Source of the DNA: Variovorax sp. E3
GTDB lineage: Bacteria; Pseudomonadota; Gammaproteobacteria; Burkholderiales; Burkholderiaceae_C
Length of the DNA stretch: 42,526 nucleotides
Direction of reading: 5' to 3'
Assembly: GCF_016082275.1 (NCBI RefSeq)
Contig: NZ_MOWM01000055.1
Location: forward strand, 1-42,526
The position numbers and the translations under genes were made by a program. Numbering within the stretch: position 1 is the stretch's first letter; each line of letters opens with the position of its first letter. Positions 17,578 to 25,839 of this stretch are shown here, piece after piece. The notes beneath the pieces were generated by a model. It did no database searches, was not told the DNA's origin, and worked only from the letters and a program-made list of their open reading frames with translations.

Positions 17578-18477
17578 CTAGCGGTAGCGGCTGCCCTCGG
17601 TCACTGTGTTGGTGTCCTTGATGGCGGCAATCGATTTGTCGACGTGCTTCACTGCGTAGCGCGAATACACGACGTCCGTCACCAGCAGCTGCGCCATCTT
17701 CGACAGCATCGCCTCGTGGTACGGCGCCGAGCCCACGGCCGCATCGGTGGTGTTCGTCAGCAGCGTGAGGTGTGCGCTCTGCGCCAGCGGTGAATCGGGG
17801 TACGAAGTGATGGCCACCGTGGTCGCGCCGCGCTTTTGCGCCGTGCGCAGCGCCTCCACCACCGGAATGGTGCGGCCCGAGTTGCTGATGGCAAAGGCCA
17901 CCGAGCTCTTGCCCAGCGTGGCGGCCGAAATCTGCTGCACCCCCTGGTCCTTGTAGAAGATGCAGCGCTTGCCCACGCGCATGAAGCGCATCACCGCGTT
18001 CTCGGCCGCCAGCGTGGACGAGCCCATGGCGAAGAAGGCCAGCGAGTCGGCCTTGTCGATGGCGGCGGCCACCTTGTCGAGCAGCTTCAGGTCGAGCCGC
18101 TGCGCCGTGTCTTCGAGCGCGCTGATGTTGCGAAACAGGATCTTCTTGATGATCTGCGCATTGGTGTCCGAGGCTGAAATGTCGTCGTAGACAAAGGCCT
18201 CGTGCGCCGCGGGTGCCGCCTTGCCGTGGGTCGACAGCGCTTCGGCGATACCGATCTTGAGCTGCTGGTAGCTCGGCACGTCGAGCGCCTGCACGAAGCG
18301 CGTGATGGTCGACTCCGACACCTCGCACACCTCCGCCAGGTCCTTGATGGACTGCGTCTTGACGATGTCCGGGTGCTTGAGCACGTAGTTCGCGATGCGC
18401 TTCAACGCGGGGTTCAGTTGGCCCTGCGCCTGGCGGATCGTGTTCAGCACGCCGGTCCGGTCAAGCTGAGTGGTCAT
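17578..18477 (-). CDS. RpiR-family transcriptional regulator
   Basis: 299 residues. The N-terminal RpiR helix-turn-helix domain (LNPALKRIANYVLKHPDIVK, then IKDLAEVCEVSESTITRFVQ) is followed by a SIS sugar-phosphate-binding domain (FFAMGSSTLAAENAVMRFMR, AFAISNSGRTIPVVEAL, VAITSYPDSPLAQSA). RpiR proteins respond to phosphorylated sugars and control sugar or polyol catabolism. The gene is divergent from a 20-kb sugar-type catabolic locus and the shared region contains two related 21-bp palindromes (18498-18518, 18598-18618). The likely inducer is a phosphate made by the FGGY kinase at 24155-25705. Start ATG 18477 has GGAGG eight bases upstream. Its stop lies four bases from the convergent AraC stop. 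Confidence 0.94.
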   Translation of the reverse strand: MTTQLDRTGVLNTIRQAQGQLNPALKRIANYVLKHPDIVKTQSIKDLAEVCEVSESTITRFVQALDVPSYQQLKIGIAEALSTHGKAAPAAHEAFVYDDISASDTNAQIIKKILFRNISALEDTAQRLDLKLLDKVAAAIDKADSLAFFAMGSSTLAAENAVMRFMRVGKRCIFYKDQGVQQISAATLGKSSVAFAISNSGRTIPVVEALRTAQKRGATTVAITSYPDSPLAQSAHLTLLTNTTDAAVGSAPYHEAMLSKMAQLLVTDVVYSRYAVKHVDKSIAAIKDTNTVTEGSRYR

Positions 18478-18497
18478 TTTTCGGGCCTCCTGTGGCA

Positions 18498-18518
18498 ATG
18501 GAAGAAATTTTCCTCCAT
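18498..18518. promoter_or_regulatory. Palindrome A, candidate RpiR operator
   Basis: Left half ATGGAAGAAA, one central base, right half TTTCCTCCAT: 9 of 10 positions pair. It lies 20 bases upstream of the rpiR-like start, well placed for autorepression. The half-site ATGGAAGNAA recurs in palindromes B and C. Confidence 0.7.
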
Positions 18519-18576
18519 GGTAGCGGCCCTTGCGCGCCAGCCTCCTGCAGATCCTGCTGCAGCGAATGATGTTCGG

Positions 18577-18596
18577 GTTTTCCCGTGGGGGAAAAC
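18577..18596. repeat. Perfect 8-bp inverted repeat next to palindrome B
   Basis: GTTTTCCC, four-base spacer GTGG, GGGAAAAC: a perfect dyad ending one base before palindrome B. No T-run follows, so it is not a convincing terminator. It could bind a second regulator or another RpiR dimer in the opposite half-site orientation. Confidence 0.5.
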
Positions 18597-18597
18597 G

Positions 18598-18618
18598 ATG
18601 GAAGGAATTTCCTTGCAT
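18598..18618. promoter_or_regulatory. Palindrome B, candidate RpiR operator of unit 1
   Basis: Left half ATGGAAGGAA, centre T, right half TTCCTTGCAT: 9 of 10 positions pair. Its centre is exactly 100 bp from that of palindrome A and it shares the same consensus. It lies 44 bases upstream of the likely SDR start; a weak -10-like TATTAA at 18633-18638 follows, so binding here would block unit 1. Confidence 0.7.
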
Positions 18619-18662
18619 CAAAAATATCGCGGTATTAAATTCCACGACAACCGATCACGGAC

Positions 18663-19510
18663 ATGCAACAGCCCTTTCAACCCGCCGCTTCCGACGCCCG
18701 CGCCAGGCCCCGCAACAGGGCGGCCCGCTCGCCGGGCGCGTGGCCGTCGTCACCGGCGCAAGCTCGGGCATCGGGCTGGCCATTGCCGGGCTGCTGGCGT
18801 CGCAGGGCGCGCGCATCGCGGTGCTGGCCCGCGACGACGCGCAGCTGCAGGCGTTGCGCGAGACCGATGCGCCGTGGATGGTGGCGCCCGGCGATGTCGG
18901 GGAGCCTGCGGACGTCGAGCGCTTCATGGCCGATGTCGAACAGAGCTTCGGCGCCATCGACATTGTGGTCAGCAATGCGGGCTTTCACCACGCCGACGTC
19001 ATCGAGAACGTCTCGCCCGGCACCTGGCGCTCGGTGTTCGACACCCACCTGGGCGGCGCCTTCCTGTTCAGCCGTGCCGCCTTCGCGCACTGGAAGCGCC
19101 GGGGCACCGGCGGCTGCCTGGTGTTCGTCGCCAGCAAGGCGGCCGTGGCCGCGAGCCCGGGCGCGTCGGCCTATGCCTGCGCCAAGGCGGCGCAGTTGCA
19201 CCTGGCGCGCTGCCTCGCGGAAGAGGGCGGCCCGCACGGCATTCGCGTCAACAGCGTGCTGCCCGACGGTGTGATCCGCGGCACCGGCATCTTCGACGCC
19301 GACCAGCGCACTGCCAATGCACGCCGGCACGGCGTGGCGCCCGAGGCGCTGGAGCACTACTACGCGCAGCGCAACGCACTGAAGGCCGCCATCGGCCCCG
19401 ACGACGTGGCGCGCGCCGTGCTGTTCCTGTGCGACCAGGCGCGCAGCGCCAGCATCACCGGCGCCGCCCTGTGCGTCGACGGCGGCCTCGGCGCCGCCTA
19501 CCTGCGATAG
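18663..19510 (+). CDS. SDR-family oxidoreductase, RhaD-SDR-like, frameshifted near start
   Basis: Short-chain dehydrogenase: VVTGASSGIGLAIAGLLASQ binds the nucleotide, SNAG follows, and the catalytic YACAK is in SAYACAKAAQLHLARCLAEE. The region RRHGVAPEALEHYYAQRN, then LKAAIGPDDVA, ending in a DGG-AYLR tail, resembles the dehydrogenase half of bifunctional rhamnulose-1-phosphate aldolase/lactaldehyde dehydrogenases, so a polyol or hydroxyaldehyde substrate is likely. The SDR frame has no ATG near its N-terminus. ATG 18663 (MQQPFQPAASD) joins it if one base is restored near 18705-18722, giving about 282 residues. A TTG at 18530 in the same frame would place palindrome B inside the gene and is unlikely. 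First gene of unit 1; a paralogue opens unit 2. Confidence 0.8.
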
Positions 19511-19556
19511 CCCGCGTTCCCCCGATCGACAAAGACTTCACCCCGGAGACAAGACC

Positions 19557-20587
19557 ATGACATCCACCCGCTTCATTCCCCGGCGCCGTGCCTTCGGCGC
19601 GTCCGTGCTCGCGCCGGCGCCGCGCTCATGACCGGCAGCGCCTCGGTCCATGCGCAGGCCCCAGCCAAGGGCCGTACCTACTACTACGCCTCGCAGCTGC
19701 TCGGCCATCCTTACCTGCTGGATTGCCACCTCGGCATGCGCTATGCGGCCAAGGCCTTCGGCGCCGACATCCGCACAGTCGGCCCGCAGGGCTGGGACCC
19801 GGTGGGCCATGCCGCCGCCGTCGAGCAGGCCATCGCCAAGAAGCCGGCCGGCATCATCACCAGCCTGTGGGAGCCCGGCGCGGTGCCGGCCATTCGCCGC
19901 GCGATGTCCCAAGGCATTCCGGTGGTGGTGATCGAGGCCAACGTGCCCGACAGCGGCGCGTTGAGCTTCATCGGCATGGACAACTACGCCTGCGGCGCCG
20001 ACACCGCCAAGGCACTGATCAAGTTCGCGGGCAAGAAGGGCAAGTACGTCGCCAGTGGCAACTGGGGCGCCTCGAACACCGACGCCAAGGTCAAGGGCCT
20101 GTCCGACTACCTCAAGGCCAACAGCGAGTGGGAGATGGTCGGGCGCGTCGACGACAAGGCCAGCACCGAAGCCGCCATTGCCTCGTCGAAGGCGATGTTC
20201 AACACCTACAAGGGGCTCAACGCGGTGGTCGGGCTCGACTCCAGTTCGGGCAGCGGCATCGCGCTGGCAGCCGAGGAGATGGGCGTGGACCTGGGCAAGA
20301 TCACCGTGGTCGTGCACGACCGCGAATCGCCGGTGCTGGAGTTCATCAAGAAGGGACTCATCAAGGGCTCCATCATCAACAAGACGGCACTGCAGTGCTA
20401 CAGCGCGGTGCAGATGCTCGAGGCCTGGAACAGCCCCAACGGCCTGGCAGGCGTGCCCATCGCAGCCGACAACAAGGCCGCGGGCGCCATGCCCGCGCCG
20501 CAGCAGGTGCTCATGGGCACCGAGCTGATCACGCGCGAAACGGTGGACCTGTTCAACCACCAGAAGATCCCGCAGTACCGCAGCTGA
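19557..20587 (+). CDS. Sugar ABC transporter substrate-binding protein, frameshifted in signal peptide
   Basis: Periplasmic binding protein of the RbsB/Peripla_BP_4 type (YYYASQLLGHPYLLDCHLGM, VVVIEANVPDSGAL, VVGLDSSSGSGIALAAEEMG). ATG 19557 has GGAG eight bases upstream and encodes MTSTRFIPRRRAFGASVL, after which the frame breaks. One base restored near 19611-19616 continues as AAGAALMTGSASVHAQA, a complete export signal with twin arginines before the hydrophobic run (possibly Tat). Corrected length is 343 residues. It delivers the ligand to the ATPase and permeases immediately downstream. Sugar, polyol or autoinducer-like ligands are all possible for the family. Confidence 0.88.
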
Positions 20588-20595
20588 GCGTCGCC

Positions 20596-22131
20596 ATGAC
20601 AGACGATTGCAGCCTCAAGATCGACGGCGTGTCCAAGTCCTACGGGGCGGTACGCGCGCTGCAGGACGTGTCCTTCAGCGTGCGGCGCGGCACCATCCAC
20701 GCCGTGCTCGGCGAAAACGGCGCGGGCAAGAGCACGCTGATGAAGGTCATCAAGGGCGAGGTGACGCCCGACCGCGGCACCATCGCGCTCGACGGCCGCG
20801 TCTATGAACGCTACGAGACGGCCTACACCCGGCGCCTGGGCGTGATCATGGTGCACCAGGAGCTCGCGGTGTTCGACAACCTCTCGGTGGCCGAGAACAT
20901 CTTTCCCGACCTGCGCCGCTTCTTGCGCGGCGGGCTGATCGATGCGCCCCGCCTGCGCGCCGAAGCGCGGCGCGCGCTCGCGAGCTTCGACTTCGCGCTG
21001 CATCCCGACACGTCGATGGCGCAGCTCACGCTGGGCCAGAAGCAACTGATCGAGATCCTGCGGGCGCTCAACCAGCCGCGCAAGCTGCTGATCCTCGACG
21101 AGCCCACTTCGGGCCTGTCGAGCGCCGAGGCCGACCGGCTCATGCGCATCCTGCGCAAGCTGGCCGACGGCGGCGAGACCATTCTCTTCATCAGCCACCG
21201 CATCCCCGAGATTCTCGGCGCCTGCGACGCGGTGAGCGTGCTGCGCGACGGCCGCTACATCGAGACCTTCGACTGCCGCCATGCCACCGAGGCCGAGTTG
21301 GTCAACCGCATGGCCGGGCGCGAGCTGGTGCTCGACACGGCGGCGCGCACGGCGAGCCCGGCAACCGGCGAAGTCGTGCTCGACGTGCGCGACCTGCGCG
21401 TCCCAGGCCGCCTCGACGGCGTGAGCCTGTCGCTGCGCGCGGGCGAGGTGGTGGGCCTGTTTGGCCTCGAAGGCTCGGGCAGCAGCGAGGTGGCGCCCGC
21501 ACTCTTCGGCCTGCACGTGGCCACGGGCCGGTTGAGGGTGCGCGGGCAAGAGGTGCCGCGCCTGCTGCCGCACGAACTGCGGCGCCATGGCGTGGGCTTC
21601 GTCAACACCAACCGCAAGGACGCGGGGCTCTTCATGCGCAGCAGCATCGCAGCCAATATTTCGGCGCCGGTGCTGTCGAACTTCAGCGGCTTGGCGGGCT
21701 GGCTGCGTGGGCAGGAGGCCGTGGCGTTCGCGCGCGGCTACATGCAGCGCTTCTCGATCAAGGCCTCGGGCCCCGATACGCCGCCTTGCGACCTGAGCGG
21801 CGGCAACCAGCAGAAGGTGATGCTGGCCGCCGCGCTGGCCGACGACCCGCAAGTCGTGCTCATCAACGAGCCCACGCGCGGCGTGGACGTGGCCGCCAAG
21901 GCCGACATTCATCGCCACCTGCGCGGCCTCGCGCGCGCCGGCAAGGGCCTGCTCGTGATGTCGTCGGAGCTGCCCGAACTTCTCGCGCTGTGCGACCGCA
22001 TCGTGGTGATGCGCTCGCGCCGCATCGTCGGCGACTGCGCGCTCGCGCAAAAGCAGATGGACGCCGAAACCATCATGACCCTTGCCGCCGGCCACGCGCC
22101 CGTGGCACAGGAACAGGGAGTGCCCGCATGA
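20596..22131 (+). CDS. Sugar ABC transporter ATP-binding protein (two NBDs)
   Basis: 511 residues with two nucleotide-binding domains in one chain, as in RbsA/MglA. NBD1 has Walker A GENGAGKST (39-47), a variant signature LTLGQKQLIEIL and Walker B LLILDEPTSGL. NBD2 has a degenerate P-loop (GLEGSGSSE), signature LSGGNQQKV and a Walker B reading VVLINEPTRGVD, where the usual Asp is Asn424 before catalytic Glu425. A weak second P-loop is normal for the family; the Asn change is less usual. It powers uptake through the two permeases that follow, the first by an ATGA overlap. Start ATG is eight bases after the binding-protein stop. Confidence 0.94.
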   Translation: MTDDCSLKIDGVSKSYGAVRALQDVSFSVRRGTIHAVLGENGAGKSTLMKVIKGEVTPDRGTIALDGRVYERYETAYTRRLGVIMVHQELAVFDNLSVAENIFPDLRRFLRGGLIDAPRLRAEARRALASFDFALHPDTSMAQLTLGQKQLIEILRALNQPRKLLILDEPTSGLSSAEADRLMRILRKLADGGETILFISHRIPEILGACDAVSVLRDGRYIETFDCRHATEAELVNRMAGRELVLDTAARTASPATGEVVLDVRDLRVPGRLDGVSLSLRAGEVVGLFGLEGSGSSEVAPALFGLHVATGRLRVRGQEVPRLLPHELRRHGVGFVNTNRKDAGLFMRSSIAANISAPVLSNFSGLAGWLRGQEAVAFARGYMQRFSIKASGPDTPPCDLSGGNQQKVMLAAALADDPQVVLINEPTRGVDVAAKADIHRHLRGLARAGKGLLVMSSELPELLALCDRIVVMRSRRIVGDCALAQKQMDAETIMTLAAGHAPVAQEQGVPA

Positions 22132-23110
22132 AACCCCTCGCATTGCAAAACCCGTCGCCGGCGGCGCGCCACCACACACTCTCGGCGGTCGACCGCCAGG
22201 TTGTGCCCATTGCCCTGATGGTGGTGGCCGCCACGCTGCTGCTGGGCCTGGCGCATCCGCGCTTCGCGCAGGCCGGCAACCTCTACGCGATCTTGCTCGA
22301 CCTGTCGCTGCAGACGCTGGCCGTGAGCGGCTTCGTCTACGTGATGGCCACCGGCGAGATCGATCTGTCGGCAGGCGCTGTGTACGGCTTCACAGGGGCC
22401 TTCGCGGGCTTTCTGATGCAGATGGACCTGTCGTTCGGCGCGGCGGCGCTGCTGTCCCTGGGGTGCGCGCTGCTCTTCGGCGTGGTCAACGGGCTGCTTA
22501 CCGTGAAGCTGCGGCTCAACTCGCTGATGCTCACCATCGGCACCATGGTGCTGATCCGCGGGCTCAGCGGCGTGCTCAACACCCTGCTCGTGGGCGAGAC
22601 CTTCTCTTCGCAGTTCCGGCAGCTCGCGCGGCTGCAGGTGGGCGGCGTGCACCTGATCGTGATCGTTGCGCTGGCCATGCTGGTGGTCTTCAGCGTGCTG
22701 GAGCGGCGCACCGCCATGTTCCGGCGCCTGTACCTGGCCGGCGAGAGCGCGGCCACCGCGGTGCTGTATGGGCTGCGCGTCGACCGCATCAAGATCGCAG
22801 CCTTCGCCTGCAGCGCGCTGGCGGCCGGCGCGGCCGGGCTGGTGGCGGCCTCGCGCGTCACCCATGCCGACGCGCAGCTCGGCGACGGGCTCGAGTTCAC
22901 GCTGGTCACGGCGGCGGTGCTGGGCGGCGCCAGCCTGGCGGGCGGCAAGGGCACGCTGGCGGGCGCTTCCTGGGGCTGGCCTTCCTGTCGGTCGTGGTCA
23001 ACGGCATGGTGGCCTTCGATGTCGAGCCCGCGTTGCAGTCGCTGGTGGTGGGCGTCCTGCTGATCGTGGCGGTGGCGCTGGACCGGCGCCTCGAAATGCG
23101 CCGCCGCTGA
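22128..23110 (+). CDS. Sugar ABC transporter permease 1, frameshifted near C-terminus
   Basis: RbsC/BPD_transp_2-type inner membrane permease: MATGEIDLSAGAVYGFTGAF, LRLNSLMLTIGTMVLIRGLS, VTAAVLGGASLAGGKGTL. The frame breaks near 22965, about residue 279. One restored base continues as AGAFLGLAFLSVVVNGMVAF and ends in ALDRRLEMRRR, giving 327 residues. The EIDLSAG motif in the cytoplasmic loop is a family mark and probably contacts the ATPase. The start overlaps the ATPase stop. Paired with a different permease downstream, so the importer is probably a heterodimer. Confidence 0.88.
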
Positions 23111-23135
23111 GGCAAAAGGAGCAAGGAGCAACCCC

Positions 23136-24098
23136 ATGGTCAATTTCATCCTTCGTTCGCTGCGCATTCCCGCCGGGTTGGTGCTGCTGGCGCTTGCCGT
23201 GCTGGCGTTCGGCAGCGACGCCTTCGGCGACATCAACAACCTCGACTCGCTGCAGACCATCGTCGGGCCGATGCTCATCCTGGTGGTCGGCATGACGCTG
23301 CTGTTCGTCGTGGGCAACTTCGACCTGTCCATTGGCGCAGTGATGGGGCTGTCGGGCATCGTGGCCGCGATTGCCATGAACGCCGGGCTGGGCGTGGTCA
23401 CGGCCTGTGCACTGGCAATGGGCTGCGGCCTGCTGGTGGGCGCGCTCAACGGCTTGCTGGTGGCGGTGCTGGGCATCAATCCGCTGATCGCCACGCTGGC
23501 GATGCTGGCCATCGTGCGCGGCGTGATCGAGTGGCTGGTGCGCGGGCTCGGCGTGGCGGGCTTCACCTCGATGCCGGCCGATTTCGTGGCGCTGGGCAAT
23601 GCCAAGCTGGGGGGGCTCTACGCGGTGGTGTGGGTCGGGCTGCTGCTGGTGGTGGCGGCCGACTGGGGCCTGGCGCGCTGGCCCCGGCTGCGGCAGCTCT
23701 ACCTGATCGGCGGCAACACGGCTTCGGCGCGGCTGCTGGGGCTGCCGGTGCGTAGCGCGACCTTCGGCGTGTTCGTGCTCACGGGCGGGCTGGCCGCGCT
23801 GGCCGGGCTGATGGCCACGGCGCGCGTGGGCATGGCCAACCGCTACCTGGGTGTCGGCGCGGAGATGGAAGTGATCATCGCCTGCCTGATCGGCGGCGCG
23901 GTGCTGGCGGGCGGGCGCGGCTCGGTGCTTTGCGCGGCGCTGGGTGCGCTTTTCATGGCGTTGCTCAAGAATGGCTTCAACCTGGTCGAGGTGGCGCCGC
24001 AATGGCAGGGCGTGGCACTGGGCGCCATCCTGAGCCTGGTGGTGGTGCTCGACGGGCTGACGGCGCTGCGCCGGCGCAGGCAGGGCCTGGCGGCGTGA
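23136..24098 (+). CDS. Sugar ABC transporter permease 2
   Basis: 320-residue RbsC-type permease with eight to ten hydrophobic helices. The conserved loop is FVVGNFDLSIGAVMGLSGIV and the C-terminal part has IIACLIGGAVLAGGRGSVL. It is only distantly similar to permease 1. Together with the ATPase and binding protein it completes importer 1. The ATG has AGGAG nine bases upstream, after a 25-base gap. Confidence 0.93.
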   Translation: MVNFILRSLRIPAGLVLLALAVLAFGSDAFGDINNLDSLQTIVGPMLILVVGMTLLFVVGNFDLSIGAVMGLSGIVAAIAMNAGLGVVTACALAMGCGLLVGALNGLLVAVLGINPLIATLAMLAIVRGVIEWLVRGLGVAGFTSMPADFVALGNAKLGGLYAVVWVGLLLVVAADWGLARWPRLRQLYLIGGNTASARLLGLPVRSATFGVFVLTGGLAALAGLMATARVGMANRYLGVGAEMEVIIACLIGGAVLAGGRGSVLCAALGALFMALLKNGFNLVEVAPQWQGVALGAILSLVVVLDGLTALRRRRQGLAA

Positions 24099-24116
24099 GA
24101 AGACGGCGTGAGAAGA
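24091..24116 (+). repeat. 13-bp tandem duplication after permease 2
   Basis: CGGCGTGAGAAGA occurs twice in a row, spanning the permease 2 stop codon, followed by further GACAAGAC-like repeats up to the kinase ribosome site. It is probably a slippage product with no coding effect, because the second copy lies after the stop. Confidence 0.8.
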
Positions 24117-24154
24117 CGACAAGACGAGACGACAAGAAAGACGGAGACAAAGAC

Positions 24155-25705
24155 ATGGCTTACCTGATCGGGGTCGACATCGGCACCATGGGCACGAAGA
24201 CGGCGCTCTACGACGAAGCCGGCCACCTCGTGGCGGACGCGTTCGAAGAGTCGAAGCTGCTGTACCCGGCGCCCGGCGCCGTCGAGCAACTGCCCGACGA
24301 CATTTACGGCGCGGCGATGAACACCATCAAGGCGTGCATCAGCCGCTCGGGCGTGAACCCACGCGACATCGCGGGCATCGCCTGCGATGGCCAGATGGCC
24401 GGCGTGGGCACGGTCGACACCGAGGGCAATGCGCCCACGGTGTACGACTCGTGGCTCGACACGCGCTGCGCGCCCTACATCGAGCAGCTCAAGCGTTGCC
24501 GCGGCGAGATCATCCGCTCGGCCGGCGGGCCGCCCTCGTTCTCGCATGGCGCCAAGATGCTCTACTGGAAGAACGAGCACCCCGAGGTGTACGGCCGCAT
24601 CAGCAAGTTCGTCGTGCCCTCAGCCTACGTGGCCGGCCGCATGGCGGGCCTGCGCGGCGGCGACGCCTTCATCGACCGCACCTACCTGCCGTTCAGCAAC
24701 TTCGCGGACACCGCGCGCAGCCGCTGGAACAAGGAGTTGCTGGCCGAGTTCGGCCTGGACGACAGCAAGCTGCCGCGCATCGTCGATCCGACCGACATCG
24801 TGGGCCGCGTCGACAGCCGCGCCGCCGCGCTCACCGGCCTGCGCGAAGGCACGCCCATTGCCGCCGGCTGCGGCGACGCCACGGCCAACGTGCTGGGCGC
24901 GGGCATCGTGCAGCCGGGCATGGTGTTCGACGTGGCGGGCACGGCCGCTTGCCTGTCGATCGTGGTCGACCGCTACGTGGCCGACGAGGGCGACGGCATG
25001 CTGTTCTCCTGCCCGCACGTGATTCCGGGGCTGTACTTCGCCATGGCCTACGTCAACGGCGGCGGGCTCAACCTGCGCTGGTTCCGCGACGAGTTCTCGC
25101 AGCTCGAGAAAGCCATCTGCGAGCTGGACGACGAGAGCGTTTACCAGCGTCTGGGCCGCATGGCCGAGAAGGCGCCCCCGGGCGCCGACAAACTGCTGTT
25201 CCTGCCGCACCTGGGCGGGCGCGTGTGCCCCAACAACACGACCATGCGCGGCGCGTTCGTCGGGCTCAACTGGGCGCACAAGCGCAAGCACCTGTACCGC
25301 GCGATCCTGGAAGGCATCGGCTACGAGTACCGGGCCTACCTGAAGAGCGTCGAGGCGCTGGTGCCCGGCTTCCATGCCAGCCATGTCATAGGCATCGGCG
25401 GCGGGGCGCGCAGCCAGGTGTTCAAGCAGGTGAAGGCCGACATCCTGGGGCTGCCGTACCGCACGCTCGACCGCGAGGAGTTCGGCACGCTGGGCGCCGC
25501 GCTCGTCGCCGGCAAGGCCGTGGGCCTGTACAGCGACCTGGCCACCGCCTCGCAGCAGATGAACCGCACCAAGGGCGATCCGATCGAACCCAACGCCGCG
25601 CTCAGGCCGCTGTACGACGACATGGCCGAGGCCTACCTGGACATGCTCGCGAGCAACCAGGGCGTGTTCGACAAGCTGGCAACCGCGGGCCTGCGCACGC
25701 ACTGA
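24155..25705 (+). CDS. FGGY-family carbohydrate kinase
   Basis: 516-residue kinase of the xylulokinase/glycerol kinase superfamily. Marks in order: N-terminal phosphate loop GVDIGTMGTKTALYDEAG, DGQMAG, the second ATPase-fold phosphate region FDVAGTAACLSIV, the FGGY signature area LYRAILEGIGYEYRAYL, and the adenosine site IGIGGGARSQVFKQVKADIL. It phosphorylates a sugar, ketose or polyol delivered by the importers; closest in style to xylulose/ribulose/erythritol kinases, but the substrate cannot be read from sequence. Last gene of unit 1, with GGAG nine bases before the ATG. Its product is a plausible ligand of the RpiR regulator's SIS domain. Confidence 0.92.
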   Translation: MAYLIGVDIGTMGTKTALYDEAGHLVADAFEESKLLYPAPGAVEQLPDDIYGAAMNTIKACISRSGVNPRDIAGIACDGQMAGVGTVDTEGNAPTVYDSWLDTRCAPYIEQLKRCRGEIIRSAGGPPSFSHGAKMLYWKNEHPEVYGRISKFVVPSAYVAGRMAGLRGGDAFIDRTYLPFSNFADTARSRWNKELLAEFGLDDSKLPRIVDPTDIVGRVDSRAAALTGLREGTPIAAGCGDATANVLGAGIVQPGMVFDVAGTAACLSIVVDRYVADEGDGMLFSCPHVIPGLYFAMAYVNGGGLNLRWFRDEFSQLEKAICELDDESVYQRLGRMAEKAPPGADKLLFLPHLGGRVCPNNTTMRGAFVGLNWAHKRKHLYRAILEGIGYEYRAYLKSVEALVPGFHASHVIGIGGGARSQVFKQVKADILGLPYRTLDREEFGTLGAALVAGKAVGLYSDLATASQQMNRTKGDPIEPNAALRPLYDDMAEAYLDMLASNQGVFDKLATAGLRTH

Positions 25706-25747
25706 TTTTCGCGGTCTTCATCTGCAGCGCCCATGCTCGCCCTGAAT

Positions 25748-25768
25748 TTGGAAGTAAATTCCTTCCGT
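25748..25768. promoter_or_regulatory. Palindrome C, candidate RpiR operator of unit 2
   Basis: Left half TTGGAAGTAA, centre A, right half TTCCTTCCGT: 7 of 10 positions pair, and the inner GGAAGNAA/TTCCTTCC matches palindromes A and B. It ends seven bases before the -35 box of the unit 2 promoter. Confidence 0.6.
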
Positions 25769-25775
25769 ATTTAAA

Positions 25776-25804
25776 TTGACAGAAAGTAATTCCATGCATA
25801 AGAT
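25776..25804 (+). promoter_or_regulatory. Sigma-70-like promoter of unit 2
   Basis: TTGACA at 25776-25781, a 17-base spacer, and TAAGAT at 25799-25804. The -35 is perfect and the -10 matches TATAAT at four of six. It stands in an unusually AT-rich patch of about 80 bases, 35 bases before the SDR start. Confidence 0.75.
25790..25799. promoter_or_regulatory. Half-site D inside the unit 2 promoter
   Basis: TTCCATGCAT differs at one position from the right half of palindrome B (TTCCTTGCAT). It fills the spacer up to the first base of the -10 box. The left partner half is poor. Binding here by the same regulator would occlude RNA polymerase. Confidence 0.45.
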
Positions 25805-25839
25805 TTCCGCATCGATGAATCCCGTCAAAGGAGACGTTC

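Noticed and set aside
17578..18477. RpiR gene as a phosphosugar isomerase
   Set aside because: A SIS domain is present, but the N-terminal helix-turn-helix and divergent operators mark it as a regulator.
18530..18662. N-terminal extension of the first SDR from a TTG codon
   Set aside because: It would put palindrome B inside the gene, has no ribosome site, and the encoded stretch has no SDR similarity; a start at 18663 with one missing base fits better.
24091..24150. Short GACAAGAC-like repeats before the kinase, possible CRISPR or regulatory repeat
   Set aside because: Only two exact 13-bp copies, no spacers of equal size, purine-rich slippage pattern.
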